Source of the DNA: Prevotella disiens JCM 6334 = ATCC 29426
GTDB taxonomy: Bacteria > Bacteroidota > Bacteroidia > Bacteroidales > Bacteroidaceae
Length of the DNA stretch: 56,871 bases
Assembly: GCF_000613345.1 (NCBI RefSeq)
Contig: NZ_BAIS01000009.1
Coordinates: forward strand, 1 to 56,871
Direction of reading: 5' to 3'
The stretch's first letter is position 1. Every line of letters starts with the position of its first letter. This document shows positions 33,578 through 43,154 of this stretch, in pieces. The position numbers and the translations under genes were made by a program. The notes under the pieces are model-generated. The model made no database searches. It saw nothing but the letters and a program-made list of their open reading frames with translations, and was not told the origin of the DNA.

Positions 33578-34111
33578 ATGGAAAATAAAGAATCATATTT
33601 CGGTGAAATAGGAAATGCTTTTAAGACATTGGCTACTGGTTTGAAAACAACCATGAAGGAATACTTCACACCAAAGTCTACAGAGCAGTATCCTGAAAAC
33701 CGTAAAACAACGCTGCACGTTGCTGAGCGTCATCGTGGGCGCTTGGTATTTAAACGTGATGAAAGCGAAAATTATAAATGCGTTGCTTGCTTGATGTGCG
33801 AAAAAGCTTGCCCTAATGGCACTATTCGTATTAAAAGCGAAATGCGTGAAAACCCAGAAACTGGTAAGAAGAAGCGCGTGCTTTTGGATTATCAATATGA
33901 TATGGGTGATTGTATGTTCTGCCAACTTTGTGTAAACGCTTGTAACTTTGATGCAATTAAGTTTACCAACGATTTTGAAAATGCTGTTTTCGACCGTTCA
34001 AAACTTGTACTACATCTTAATGAAGAGGTTTATCAAGGTGGTTCTTTGCCAAATATTATTGATGGTGGAGCAGATTGGGAAGTTGGAAAGTTTAACACTA
34101 AAACCAAATAA
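33578..34111 (+). CDS. nuoI: NADH-quinone oxidoreductase subunit I
   Basis: Peripheral-arm ferredoxin-like subunit with two [4Fe-4S] clusters (N6a/N6b). Two Cys motifs are visible: CVACLMCEKACP (about 66-77) and CMFCQLCVNACN (about 111-122). 177 residues, with a longer N terminus than E. coli (about 40 residues before the first cluster). Confidence 0.95.
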   Translation: MENKESYFGEIGNAFKTLATGLKTTMKEYFTPKSTEQYPENRKTTLHVAERHRGRLVFKRDESENYKCVACLMCEKACPNGTIRIKSEMRENPETGKKKRVLLDYQYDMGDCMFCQLCVNACNFDAIKFTNDFENAVFDRSKLVLHLNEEVYQGGSLPNIIDGGADWEVGKFNTKTK

Positions 34112-34122
34112 GGAGATATAAT

Positions 34123-34662
34123 ATGGCAAAATTAATAATATTTGCGATTTTGGCAGTAGTGATACTCGGTTCAGCAGTATTCTGCGTATCAACAAAACGT
34201 ATTATGCGTGCAGCAACAGCCTTGTTGTTTGTACTTTTTGGCGTAGCAGGACTTTATTTCTTGCTTGATTATACATTCCTTGGAGCTGCCCAAATTAGTA
34301 TTTATGCTGGTGGTATCACGGTCATGTATATTTTCGCTATTCAATTGGTTAGTAAAAGAACTTTGCAAGGTCTTTCTGAAAGATGGCTTGGCAAGCGTAC
34401 CCTTTTGGCTGGTATTATCGCCTTAATTGGTGCTGGAACCGTATTGGGTGTGTTTGTGAAGAATAAGGTTTTTGCAGAGTTAGTTTCAATAAACGCTACA
34501 AGTACCGAAGTTCCAATGCAAGTAATTGGTAAGAATTTAATGAGTGCAGATAAGTATGGTTATGTTTTACCATTCGAGTTTATCTCTGTATTCTTGTTGG
34601 CTTGTATCATTGGTGGTTTGGTTATTTTGAATAATCGTAATAAAGAGGAGGTAGAAAAATGA
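34123..34662 (+). CDS. nuoJ: NADH-quinone oxidoreductase subunit J
   Basis: Membrane subunit of the proton-pumping arm. 179 residues, five hydrophobic segments, with the LDYTFLGAAQISIYAGGITVMYIFAIQL region, which contains the conserved pi-bulge helix of the family. Overlaps nuoK by four bases. Confidence 0.93.
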   Translation: MAKLIIFAILAVVILGSAVFCVSTKRIMRAATALLFVLFGVAGLYFLLDYTFLGAAQISIYAGGITVMYIFAIQLVSKRTLQGLSERWLGKRTLLAGIIALIGAGTVLGVFVKNKVFAELVSINATSTEVPMQVIGKNLMSADKYGYVLPFEFISVFLLACIIGGLVILNNRNKEEVEK

Positions 34663-34967
34663 TACCAGTAGAATATTTTTTCGTCCTTAGTGGATTGTTA
34701 TTTTTTATTGGAGTCTTTGGCTTTGTAACTCGTCGCAATCTTGTTGCAATGCTTATCTCCGTAGAGTTAGTTCTTAATAGCGTAGACCTTAACTTTGCTG
34801 CATTCAATCGTTTGCTCTACCCAGAAGGTTACGAAGGCATGTTCTTCACCATCTTTTCTATCGGTGTGAGCGCAGCTGAATCAGCAGTTGCTTTGGCTAT
34901 TATTATAAATGTTTACCGACATCTCCACAGCGACCAGGTGAACAGTATTGAAAATATGAAATTATAA
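34659..34967 (+). CDS. nuoK: NADH-quinone oxidoreductase subunit K
   Basis: Small membrane subunit of the proton channel, 102 residues, three TM helices. Conserved glutamates are visible in LISVELVLNSVDLNF and SAAESAVALAIIINVYR, needed for proton transfer in the family. Overlaps nuoJ by four bases. Confidence 0.95.
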   Translation: MIPVEYFFVLSGLLFFIGVFGFVTRRNLVAMLISVELVLNSVDLNFAAFNRLLYPEGYEGMFFTIFSIGVSAAESAVALAIIINVYRHLHSDQVNSIENMKL

Positions 34968-34974
34968 AAAAGCT

Positions 34975-36998
34975 ATGTTTGATTACGCATTTTTAATACT
35001 TCTTCTACCATTCCTGAGCGCACTCGTTTTAGGATTGGCTGGTATGAAGATGCCGAAACCTGTAGCAGGTATCATCGGTACATGTATGTTGGGCGTGCTC
35101 TTTGCATTAAGCTTTACACTGCTTATCATTATTTCTTTTACACTGGCGAATATACTGCCATGGGGCAGACATTCAACGTTGTAGACGGTAGATTGTCAAG
35201 CGGTGTTTACCCAACAGTAACAGTCTTCAACATTACTTGGTTGAAGTTCTCAGAGTTTTTGACTTTTAATATTGGTTTCAGATTGAGCCCAATCAGTGTA
35301 ATGATGCTTGTTGTTATTACCACTGTAAGTTTCATGGTTCATATCTATTCGTTCGGTTACATGGCTGAACGTGATAAGGATTATAAGTTTGAAGAATACG
35401 AACATGGTTTCCAACGCTTCTATGCTTATCTTTCTTTGTTTACCATGTCTATGTTAGGTCTTGTTGTTGCAACAAACGTTTTCCAAATGTATCTCTTTTG
35501 GGAGTTGGTGGGTGTTTGTTCTTATTTGCTCATTGGATTCTATTATCCAAAGCATACTGCAGTTCACGCAAGTAAGAAGGCGTTTATTGTTACACGCTTT
35601 GCCGACTTGTTCTTCCTCATTGGTATTTTGTTCTTCAGCTTCTATGTTGGAACATTCAACTTTGATTTATCTGCCGATGCATCATTAGCTGATAAATTGG
35701 CTGGTGTTGCTTCTAATCCAGCTACTGCTTGGGCTATCCCAACCGCATTGTTCTTAATGTTTATTGGTGGTGCTGGTAAGTCAGCAATGTTCCCACTTCA
35801 CATTTGGTTGCCAGATGCTATGGAGGGGCCAACACCTGTTTCTGCGTTGATTCACGCTGCTACCATGGTTGTTGCTGGTGTATTCCAAGTGGCAAGTATG
35901 TTCCCAATCTATATTAAGTTCGGTGCTATTGAACAACTCCATTGGATTGCTTACATTGCAGCGTTTACAGCTTTCTATGCTGCTGCTGTAGCTTGTTGCC
36001 AACGTGATATTAAGCGTGGTTTGGCTTTCTCAACAATTTCTCAGATTGCTTATATGCTCGTAGCACTCGGTGTTTGCTATGCTATTGAGAATGAAGAAGG
36101 TGGTCTTGGCTATATGGCTTCTATGTTTCACCTCTTTACACACGCTATGTTCAAAGCGTTGTTGTTCCTTTGTTCAGGTGCTATTATTGTTATCATTGGT
36201 AGCAACTTTAAGGAATACATGGGCGGCTTGCACAAGTATATGCCAATCACAAATGCTTGCTTCTTAATTGGTTGTATTGCCATAAGTGGCGTTTGGCCAT
36301 TTGCAGGTTTCTTCTCTAAGGACGAAATTGTAAGTGCTTGTTTCCAATTCTCTCCAGCTTTAGGTTGGTTCATGACTTTGGTTTCAGGTATGACAGCTTT
36401 CTATATGTTCCGTTTGTATTACGTTATCTTCTGGGGCAAATCTTATTATGAAGAAGACCCAGAGAACCGTCGTAAACCAAAGGAAGTTCCTTTTGTAATG
36501 TGGGGTCCATTAGTATTCCTTGCTATTATCTCAATCTTTGCAGGTTGGATTCCATTTGGACATTTCGTTTCAGCAACAGGTCAGAGTGCTGATATTCATT
36601 TGCAACATTTCCACTTCTCAAGTGTAGCTTGGTTTAGCCTTTTAGCAGCTGCTATTGGTATTAGTCTTGCAACTTGGATGTATATGCCTAAGAACAATCC
36701 TGCCGCTGATTTGCTTGCTAAGCGTATGCCTGGATTGCATAAGGCTGCTCTCAACAGATTCTATATTGACAATGCTTGGCAGTTCTTTACCCACAAGGTT
36801 GTGTTCCGTTTCTTCTCTATTCCTATTGCATGGTTCGACCGTCAAGTTATTGATGGCACGTTCAATTTCCTTGCTTGGGGAACACAAGAAGCAGGCGAGA
36901 GCATTCGTCCTTGGCAGAGTGGCGATGTTCGTCATTATGCAATATGGTTCATTACAGGAACTGTGGCTTTAACTTTAGTTTTACTTTGCTTGATATAA
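34975..36998 (+). CDS. nuoL: NADH-quinone oxidoreductase subunit L, apparent 1-base frameshift
   Basis: Antiporter-like proton-pumping subunit at the distal end of complex I. Translation from ATG 34975 gives a normal NuoL N terminus (MFDYAFLILLLPFLSALVLG) but runs off after about 45 residues to a stop at 35184; the rest (YTAYHYFFYTGEYTAMGQTF and everything after, including SFMVHIYSFGYMAERD and GKSAMFPLHIWLPDAMEGPT) is in the frame one base back. One missing T near 35113-35115 (GCTTTACAC for GCTTTTACAC) explains both, giving a 674-residue product. Either the sequence has an error or the gene is broken. An apparent start within the second frame (35082) is not credible, because it omits the first membrane helix. 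Confidence 0.88.
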
Positions 36999-37002
36999 AG
37001 AA

Positions 37003-38514
37003 ATGAGTTGGATTTTAACGATATTTGTAATAATCCCCGTACTAATGCTTTTTGGTCTTTGGGTAGCCAAGAACGATAATCAAGTACGCGGTGTAATGGT
37101 AGCAGGTTCTACAGCTTTGTTGGCTGGTGCTATTTGGCTCACCATTTATTTTGTTCAGCAGCGCGCAGCAGGAAATACTGACACCATGCTGTTGGCTAAT
37201 TCTATGATGTGGTTCAAACCTTTGAACATTGCCTTTGCAGTAGGTGTCGATGGTATCTCTGTAGTTATGATTTTGCTTTCTGCAATCATCGTCTTTACGG
37301 GTACATTTGCCAGCTGGCAACTTGAACCAATGAAGAAAGAATATTTCCTTTGGTTTGTATTGCTCTCTTCTGGTGTGTTCGGTTTCTTTATTTCAACCGA
37401 TATGTTCACCATGTTTATGTTCTACGAAGTAGCTTTGATTCCTATGTACCTTCTCATTGGTGTATGGGGAACAGGAGCTAAGGAATATTCAGCAATGAAA
37501 CTTACCCTCATGTTGATGGGAGGTTCAGGTTTGTTGATTTTCGGTTTCCTTGGCATCTACTATTTCAGTGGTGCTTCTACAATGGACGTTATCGAATTGG
37601 CAAAAATGCACGCCATGTCTAAGGAGGTTCAAAACATCTTCTTCCCATTCGTGTTTGTCGGTTTCGGTATTCTTGGTGCGTTGTTCCCATTCCATACATG
37701 GTCGCCTGACGGTCATGCTTCAGCCCCAACCGCCGTTTCAATGCTCCACGCAGGTGTATTGATGAAGTTGGGAGGTTATGGTTGCTTGCGCATTGCCATG
37801 TTCATTATGCCTGACGCTCTTGAAATGTGGGCACCAGTATTCCTCGTGCTTACCACTATTTCAGTTGTTTACGGTGCACTTTCTGCTTGTGTTCAAACCG
37901 ACTTGAAGTACATTAACGCTTACTCTTCAGTGTCTCACTGTGGTATGGTACTTTTTGCTTTGGTCATGACAACACAAACCGCCATTACAGGTGCTATCCT
38001 TCAGATGCTTTCACACGGTTTGATGACAGCCTTATTCTTTGCATGTATCGGTATGATTTACCATCGTGCAGGAACTCGTGATGTTCGTTACCTTGGTGGT
38101 TTGATGAAGGTGATTCCTTTTCTCGCTGTGTCATACGTTGTAGCAGGTTTGGCTAACCTTGGTTTACCAGGTTTCTCTGGCTTCGTTGCCGAAATGACCA
38201 TCTTTGTAGGTTCGTTCGAGAATGCTGGTACTTTCCACCGTGTTTGTACACTCATCGCTTGTACATCAATCGTTGTAACAGCGGTTTATATTCTCCGTGT
38301 GGTTGGTAAGATTTTGTTCCAAACCATACCTAACAAGAAATTCTACGAGTTACACGATGCAACTTGGGACGAGCGTTTTGCAATTGCAGGACTTATCTTC
38401 TGTGTTGCAGGTCTTGGTCTTGCACCTCTCTTCTTCGAGAATATAATTTTAGATGCTGTTGGTCCTATCTTCGACCACATCATTGCGTATGTTCCAAATT
38501 TGGGTAACCTTTAA
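37003..38514 (+). CDS. nuoM: NADH-quinone oxidoreductase subunit M
   Basis: Antiporter-like proton-pumping subunit, 503 residues, about 14 TM helices. The conserved glutamate region FMFYEVALIPMYLLIGVWG, the lysine-containing PFHTWSPDGHASAPTAVSMLHAGVLMKLGGYG and the NAYSSVSHCGMVLFAL stretch are visible. Starts four bases after nuoL. Confidence 0.95.
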   Translation: MSWILTIFVIIPVLMLFGLWVAKNDNQVRGVMVAGSTALLAGAIWLTIYFVQQRAAGNTDTMLLANSMMWFKPLNIAFAVGVDGISVVMILLSAIIVFTGTFASWQLEPMKKEYFLWFVLLSSGVFGFFISTDMFTMFMFYEVALIPMYLLIGVWGTGAKEYSAMKLTLMLMGGSGLLIFGFLGIYYFSGASTMDVIELAKMHAMSKEVQNIFFPFVFVGFGILGALFPFHTWSPDGHASAPTAVSMLHAGVLMKLGGYGCLRIAMFIMPDALEMWAPVFLVLTTISVVYGALSACVQTDLKYINAYSSVSHCGMVLFALVMTTQTAITGAILQMLSHGLMTALFFACIGMIYHRAGTRDVRYLGGLMKVIPFLAVSYVVAGLANLGLPGFSGFVAEMTIFVGSFENAGTFHRVCTLIACTSIVVTAVYILRVVGKILFQTIPNKKFYELHDATWDERFAIAGLIFCVAGLGLAPLFFENIILDAVGPIFDHIIAYVPNLGNL

Positions 38515-38526
38515 TAAAGTAGCGAA

Positions 38527-39966
38527 ATGAATTATAGTGATTTCTTTAAAATGATTCCAGAGGCAAGTCTTGTTGCCGTTCTGATAATCCTATTCATTGC
38601 TGATTTTATTTCAGCAAAGACTGAAGAGCGCAAGTGGTTCAATCCGCTGGCTTGTGTACTGATGCTTGTTAACACTGTTATCTGTTTGCTTCCAATGGAA
38701 CCACAACAGGCTTTCGGTGGCATGTATGTTACTTCAACAGCAGTAGACGTTATGAAGGCTATCCTTTCTTTGGGTACTTTCATCGTTGTCTTGCAAAGCC
38801 GTGTATGGGCAGCAAAGAGCGAAAAAGAAGGCGAGTTTTATATGCTTATCGTTTCAACCCTATTGGGTATGAATATGATGATGAGTGCAGGCAACTTCCT
38901 TATGTTCTTCCTTGGCTTGGAAATGGCATCTGTGCCTATGGCTTGCGCTATTGCTTTCGATAAGTATCGTAACAATTCTGCTGAAGCTGCGGCTAAGTTT
39001 ATCATTACTGCTACTTTCTCAAGTGGTGTAATGCTTTATGGTATCAGCTTTATTTATGCAGCTTTCGGCACAATGTATTTCGACGATATTGCTGCCAATA
39101 TGCAAGCTACTCCGCTCACTATTATGGGTTTGGTATTCTTCTTTAGTGGTCTTGGTTTCAAAATTTCTTTGGTTCCTTTCCACTTTTGGACAGCCGATAC
39201 CTATCAAGGTGCGCCAACTACTGTTACTAGTTACTTGAGCGTTATCTCTAAAGGTGCAGCAGCATTCACTTTGTTGAGCATTCTTTTCCATGTATTTGGT
39301 GGAATGATACAATATTGGCATGTGTTAATGATGATTGTCATTGCTTTATCAATCACCATTGCTAACCTTTTTGCCGTTCGTCAAAACGAATTAAAGCGTT
39401 TCATGGCGTTTAGTTCTATCTCACAAGCAGGCTACATCATGTTGGCAGCTTTGGGCAACGACTGGAACACCTCTATTGCATCGTTGAGCTATTACGTTCT
39501 CATTTATGTGGTTGCTAACATGGCTGTGTTCACCATTATTTCTGTGGTTGAACAAAACAACAATGGTAAGACAAACATTTCAGACTACGATGGCTTTTAT
39601 AAGACCAATCCACGTTTGTCTTTCCTCATGACACTCGCCATGTTCTCTCTTGGTGGTATTCCTCCATTTGCAGGTATGTTCTCTAAATTCTTTGTCTTCA
39701 TGTCAGGTGTTAAGGGAGCAGATATTACCACAACCGAGGGTGCTTGGATTTACTTCGTACTCTTTATTGCTTTGATAAATACAGTGATTTCACTTTACTA
39801 CTATCTCAAGATAGTGAAAGCCATGTATATTAACCATTGCGATAACCCATTGCCTACTTTCAAGAGCGATTGCAACACAAAGTTTGCATTAGCCGTTTGC
39901 ACAACAGGCATCGTCCTTTTCGGAGTTTGCAGCTACGTTTACGAATGGATTGCAGCAGCAGTTTAA
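38527..39966 (+). CDS. nuoN: NADH-quinone oxidoreductase subunit N
   Basis: Antiporter-like proton-pumping subunit, 479 residues with about 14 TM helices. Family stretches: MFFLGLEMASVPMACAIAFD, VPFHFWTADTYQGAPTTVTS, and RFMAFSSISQAGYIML. Last gene of the operon. The operon lacks nuoE, nuoF and nuoG, so the NADH-oxidising module is not encoded here. An intrinsic terminator follows. Confidence 0.95.
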   Translation: MNYSDFFKMIPEASLVAVLIILFIADFISAKTEERKWFNPLACVLMLVNTVICLLPMEPQQAFGGMYVTSTAVDVMKAILSLGTFIVVLQSRVWAAKSEKEGEFYMLIVSTLLGMNMMMSAGNFLMFFLGLEMASVPMACAIAFDKYRNNSAEAAAKFIITATFSSGVMLYGISFIYAAFGTMYFDDIAANMQATPLTIMGLVFFFSGLGFKISLVPFHFWTADTYQGAPTTVTSYLSVISKGAAAFTLLSILFHVFGGMIQYWHVLMMIVIALSITIANLFAVRQNELKRFMAFSSISQAGYIMLAALGNDWNTSIASLSYYVLIYVVANMAVFTIISVVEQNNNGKTNISDYDGFYKTNPRLSFLMTLAMFSLGGIPPFAGMFSKFFVFMSGVKGADITTTEGAWIYFVLFIALINTVISLYYYLKIVKAMYINHCDNPLPTFKSDCNTKFALAVCTTGIVLFGVCSYVYEWIAAAV

Positions 39967-39981
39967 AATAAAATACCCTAT

Positions 39982-40024
39982 AATAGAAAAGCCCATCAGA
40001 TATATTCTGGTGGGCTTTTCTATT
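39982..40024 (+). terminator. terminator of nuo operon
   Basis: AATAGAAAAGCCCATCAG (39982-39999) pairs with CTGGTGGGCTTTTCTATT (40007-40024) with one G-U pair. It lies just beyond nuoN, with T-rich arms. Confidence 0.85.
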
Positions 40025-40057
40025 TAACGGCTACCTTCCAAACCGATTAAAGGTGTT

Positions 40058-40153
40058 TCATGATAGTACTTTTACAGGATTACGGGAGTACGTTCATGAA
40101 AGTACTGGGGTACGCTTATGAAAGTATTGGAGTACTCCTGTGGAAGTACTGCC
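40058..40153. repeat. degenerate 22-bp tandem repeat rich in GTAC
   Basis: Three consecutive 22-base units start with GTAC (40088, 40110, 40132) and each contains a TATGAAAGTA-like core followed by TGG or TGC; a fourth degenerate unit precedes them (40058-40087). The first two full units differ at only about four positions, the third at about eight. The period of two helical turns could suit a DNA-binding array. Confidence 0.7.
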
Positions 40154-40342
40154 GTTTTACCTTATATTCTGTGATAGTTTCCCTGTGGGGAGACGCTTGT
40201 AAATCATTGGGTTTTGGCTTGTCATTTCTATAAGAGTTGCGTTCGAATCCTTGCGAAACCTTTTGTTTAGGAAGAGTTATTCTTGATAATTGGTAATAGC
40301 GAGTGGCGATATGGTTGTATAAGGCAATTGTTTCATTTGCGC

Positions 40343-40400
40343 AAACCTATTGTTTTGTGATTTAAAATAGGCTATAATCAAGTTCAAAACAATAGCTTTT
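40343..40400. repeat. dispersed intergenic palindrome, copy 5
   Basis: AACCTATTGTTTTG, TTTAAAATAGGC and TTCAAAACAATAG follow in the family order, with the ends forming an outer inverted repeat (CTATTGTTTTG / CAAAACAATAG). Confidence 0.65.
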
Positions 40401-40488
40401 ATTTTTTTCTGAATAGTTTGTCCTGTGGCGATGAAGATTGTAGCGACCCCATTGCAATATTTTGTAAAGGAAGAACGTTATTACTGAT

Positions 40489-41076
40489 ATGAAACATTTT
40501 TTGGTGATTATTCTAAGTTTTGTTTGTTTATGTGTTGCAGCGCAGGAGACAAAAGATTATGTCCGTCCACATTTGTCTTTTTGTGGAGTGTCAATGAATA
40601 ATCGTTTGGAAGATTTTACAGATTCACTGCTTGCGAAATCGTTTGTAAAAGTGGATAGTGTGAAAGATGTTTCACCGCTTCTCGACCATGTTTATTTGCA
40701 AGGACGATTTGAAAATATAGTTTGTACGGTTGATGTGGGGCAGAGCGTTACACATAAAGTTGATACATTGAAGGTTTATTTGAACGATGTAAATAACCCT
40801 GTGCTAAGTTTCAAAATTCTGACTAATTTCTATCGTTCGAAGTGTGGAAGTCCTGTTTTCGATAATTATTATTATCCACCAATGGGTACTGATGATTTGA
40901 AACAGCAATTGTCTATTGAACCTTACGTTATCGCTTTTAGCGTAGCGGGGGGCGTTATTCAGTTTGAATTGAAATATATTCCCCTAACTCATCGCTTTGT
41001 TTATAGCGTTCTCTTCGTTGATACAGAGAATGCGTTGCCCGTAATTCCACAAGATGATGCGGTGATAGAGTGGTAA
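40489..41076 (+). CDS. secreted hypothetical protein
   Basis: A 195-residue protein with a signal peptide (MKHFLVIILSFVCLCVAAQE). The mature part is beta-rich, with two cysteines (positions near 32 and 116) and no recognisable enzymatic motif. Its start has no clear -7 box close by. Convergent with the glycerate kinase gene with only four bases between the stops. Function unknown. Confidence 0.75.
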   Translation: MKHFLVIILSFVCLCVAAQETKDYVRPHLSFCGVSMNNRLEDFTDSLLAKSFVKVDSVKDVSPLLDHVYLQGRFENIVCTVDVGQSVTHKVDTLKVYLNDVNNPVLSFKILTNFYRSKCGSPVFDNYYYPPMGTDDLKQQLSIEPYVIAFSVAGGVIQFELKYIPLTHRFVYSVLFVDTENALPVIPQDDAVIEW

Positions 41077-41080
41077 GAAT

Positions 41081-42187
41081 TTAGTTTTTCAGGGTTATAC
41101 AAAGTTTTCCAGTGGTTTCTGTCAAATGCTTTTTTGCTATGGTAGAGTTCATACATTCCGTTAAAGGCATATCGTCTTCATTGATGCAATGAATAGCATG
41201 GAAACCAGCAGCGAGCAATTCCTCTATGTTGGCAACTTTTCCCGCTAAAGCAATCGTTGGAATATGGTGCTTTTGGGCGACTTTCATAACACCAAACGGC
41301 AATTTGTTGTTGAGTGTTTGGTTGTCTACCTTGCCTTCACCCGTGATAACCATATCTGCACCTTTTAGATGTTCTTCAAATTTCGCTGCTTCGATGATAG
41401 CATCAACCCCTTTTTTGAGCGTTGCTCCGATGAGCGCAAGCCCATATCCTAATCCGCCAGCTGCGCCACTCCCTGGATAGTTGGGGTTAATGCCACAGAT
41501 ATTTGCCACATTCTGTAAGCCCTTGTCAAGTATTTCGATTTCTTTTTCATTTGCACCTTTCTGCTTTCCATAAACATAAGCAGCACCTTCTTTGCCAAAT
41601 AGCGGATTGGTTACATCGCATATAGCATTGATTTCAATCCCTTGCAGTGAAATATTTGATAAATCTATGGTCGTTATATCCTTGCAATCTTGCCCTTTGG
41701 GGTAGCTCAACCGTTCTTTTTTTGTTTCAATCTTTCCTCCCAAAGCTGCCAACATGCCCATTCCACAATCGTTGGTTGCACTGCCTCCAATACCAATCAA
41801 TATTTTTTTGCAACCTTGTTCAATCGCATTTGCTATCATTTCTCCTACTCCGTATGTGGTCGTTCTCATAGGATTGCGTTCTGTTTCGTCCAATAAGGTA
41901 AGTCCAGCTGCCGCAGCCATTTCCATTATTGCGGTTGTTCCGTCGGTGGTAATGGCATATTTTGAAATGATAGGGCGCATGAATGGGTCGTGAGCAGGGC
42001 AAGTTGTCCACTTCGTTTTTAGACTTTTGCAAATTGCTTCGGTCGTACCTTCGCCTCCGTCAGCCATTGGTAGTCGTATAATTTTAGCATGTGGGCATAC
42101 TTTTATGATTCCTTTAGCCGCTGCATTGACCGCTTCTTCAGCTGTCAATGAACCTTTAAATGAATCGAAAGCAAGGATTATTTTCAT
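41081..42187 (-). CDS. garK: glycerate kinase (GarK/GlxK type)
   Basis: Phosphorylates D-glycerate to 2- or 3-phosphoglycerate. 368 residues with the family landmarks AFDSFKGSLTAEEAVNAAAKGI, MADGGEGTTEA, IGIGGSATNDCGMGMLAALGG and PGSGAAGGLGYGL (glycine-rich substrate/ATP-binding stretches). Full length. Likely last gene of the MORN-glgB-membrane protein operon, with a 79-base gap from the upstream gene. Confidence 0.92.
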   Translation of the reverse strand: MKIILAFDSFKGSLTAEEAVNAAAKGIIKVCPHAKIIRLPMADGGEGTTEAICKSLKTKWTTCPAHDPFMRPIISKYAITTDGTTAIMEMAAAAGLTLLDETERNPMRTTTYGVGEMIANAIEQGCKKILIGIGGSATNDCGMGMLAALGGKIETKKERLSYPKGQDCKDITTIDLSNISLQGIEINAICDVTNPLFGKEGAAYVYGKQKGANEKEIEILDKGLQNVANICGINPNYPGSGAAGGLGYGLALIGATLKKGVDAIIEAAKFEEHLKGADMVITGEGKVDNQTLNNKLPFGVMKVAQKHHIPTIALAGKVANIEELLAAGFHAIHCINEDDMPLTECMNSTIAKKHLTETTGKLCITLKN

Positions 42188-42266
42188 AGTTTTTCATAGT
42201 AATACTTCGTGTAACTACCTTTTTTATAAGGTGGTACAGGCTTTCTTCGCTTATCAATGATTTTTT

Positions 42267-43148
42267 TTAAGTTATAGGCTTCTTTATAATATCTTGGCAG
42301 TAACTATCGTTGGGGTAATAAATTCGAACGTAATGCGCAAATTTTTCTAAGTTTTTATCTAATAAAAATCCTACAAGTTGGTATTGGGCAGATTTCTTCG
42401 TAGCCTTGTGAATGATGCTATCTTGAATCAACAATGAATGAACCTTTCCAGGACGTAAGACATCTTTACCGCCTACTAAGTTATATTCGAATAATTTGTT
42501 GGCAAGTTGCCCCTTGTGCGCCAAGCTATAAATGGTGAGCATGGTGGTTGTGGAGTCCGATAAACCACACTTTTGGATAACTTTTAATGCTTCGCTATAC
42601 TCCTTGTTGCGAACCAATGCTTCGATATGCGCTTTTTTATGAAAAAGACTATCGGAATTGCTGTAAAGTCCCATGCTGCAAAACATCAAAAGCATAATGA
42701 GATTGTTTACCCAAAATAGTTGCGAACCTAAGCCTTCGCCCCTTAATGCTGGTTCGTATGGTTCGTAATTTTTGATGTAAACCATTGATGCGCCCCAAAT
42801 AACAAGGAGTAGGGGAGCAATCCATGCCCACGCTCCAAACGTAATCGTATTGGAAGTGTCTGGATTAATATCAGTTATGACGGTCAAAAATAAAACTGAC
42901 GGGAAGAAAGTGAGTGCATAACCTCGTTTTTTTAACTTAAATAACGAGTTTACAGCCCATTGTAGTAATTGCAAAGTTAGAGTGATTAAGATTGCTCCCA
43001 ACCACGAAACATAGTGGGTTTGTCCGTTTGACGCAATATGCTGTGCTATGGTCAGCGTGTCTGCTTGGTAGAAAAATACAAAACAGAAAGTGAATATGCA
43101 AAACAGAAGATTGCAAAATAACCTAATTAGTTTACTCTCGTCTTTCAT
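42267..43148 (-). CDS. membrane protein with soluble C-terminal half, unknown
   Basis: A 293-residue protein. The first 165 residues contain about five TM segments (near 10-28, 46-64, 76-94, 105-124, 146-163); the rest is soluble and helical, with helix-pair-like stretches (HIEALVRNKEYSEALKVIQK, TIYSLAHKGQLANKLFE) reminiscent of TPR repeats. No family assigned. It begins six bases after the restored glgB stop, so the genes are probably co-transcribed. Confidence 0.72.
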   Translation of the reverse strand: MKDESKLIRLFCNLLFCIFTFCFVFFYQADTLTIAQHIASNGQTHYVSWLGAILITLTLQLLQWAVNSLFKLKKRGYALTFFPSVLFLTVITDINPDTSNTITFGAWAWIAPLLLVIWGASMVYIKNYEPYEPALRGEGLGSQLFWVNNLIMLLMFCSMGLYSNSDSLFHKKAHIEALVRNKEYSEALKVIQKCGLSDSTTTMLTIYSLAHKGQLANKLFEYNLVGGKDVLRPGKVHSLLIQDSIIHKATKKSAQYQLVGFLLDKNLEKFAHYVRIYYPNDSYCQDIIKKPIT

Positions 43149-43154
43149 TCGATA

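Larger units (their letters stand above)
39967..40488. other. intergenic region with tandem repeats and palindrome
   Basis: About 520 bases between nuoN and a secreted-protein gene. After the terminator come a degenerate 22-bp tandem repeat (40058-40153) and palindrome copy 5 (40343-40400). No coding remnant is seen. Confidence 0.6.

Noticed and set aside
35101..35135. programmed -1 frameshift in nuoL
   Set aside because: No X-XXY-YYZ slippery heptamer is present at the junction.
35082..35184. separate nuoL start at 35082 with an independent small protein at 34975
   Set aside because: The small protein is the normal NuoL N terminus and the second frame lacks it; a single-base frameshift is the simpler reading.
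40058..40153. CRISPR-like tandem repeats
   Set aside because: Units are contiguous with no spacers and are degenerate, and no cas gene is present.
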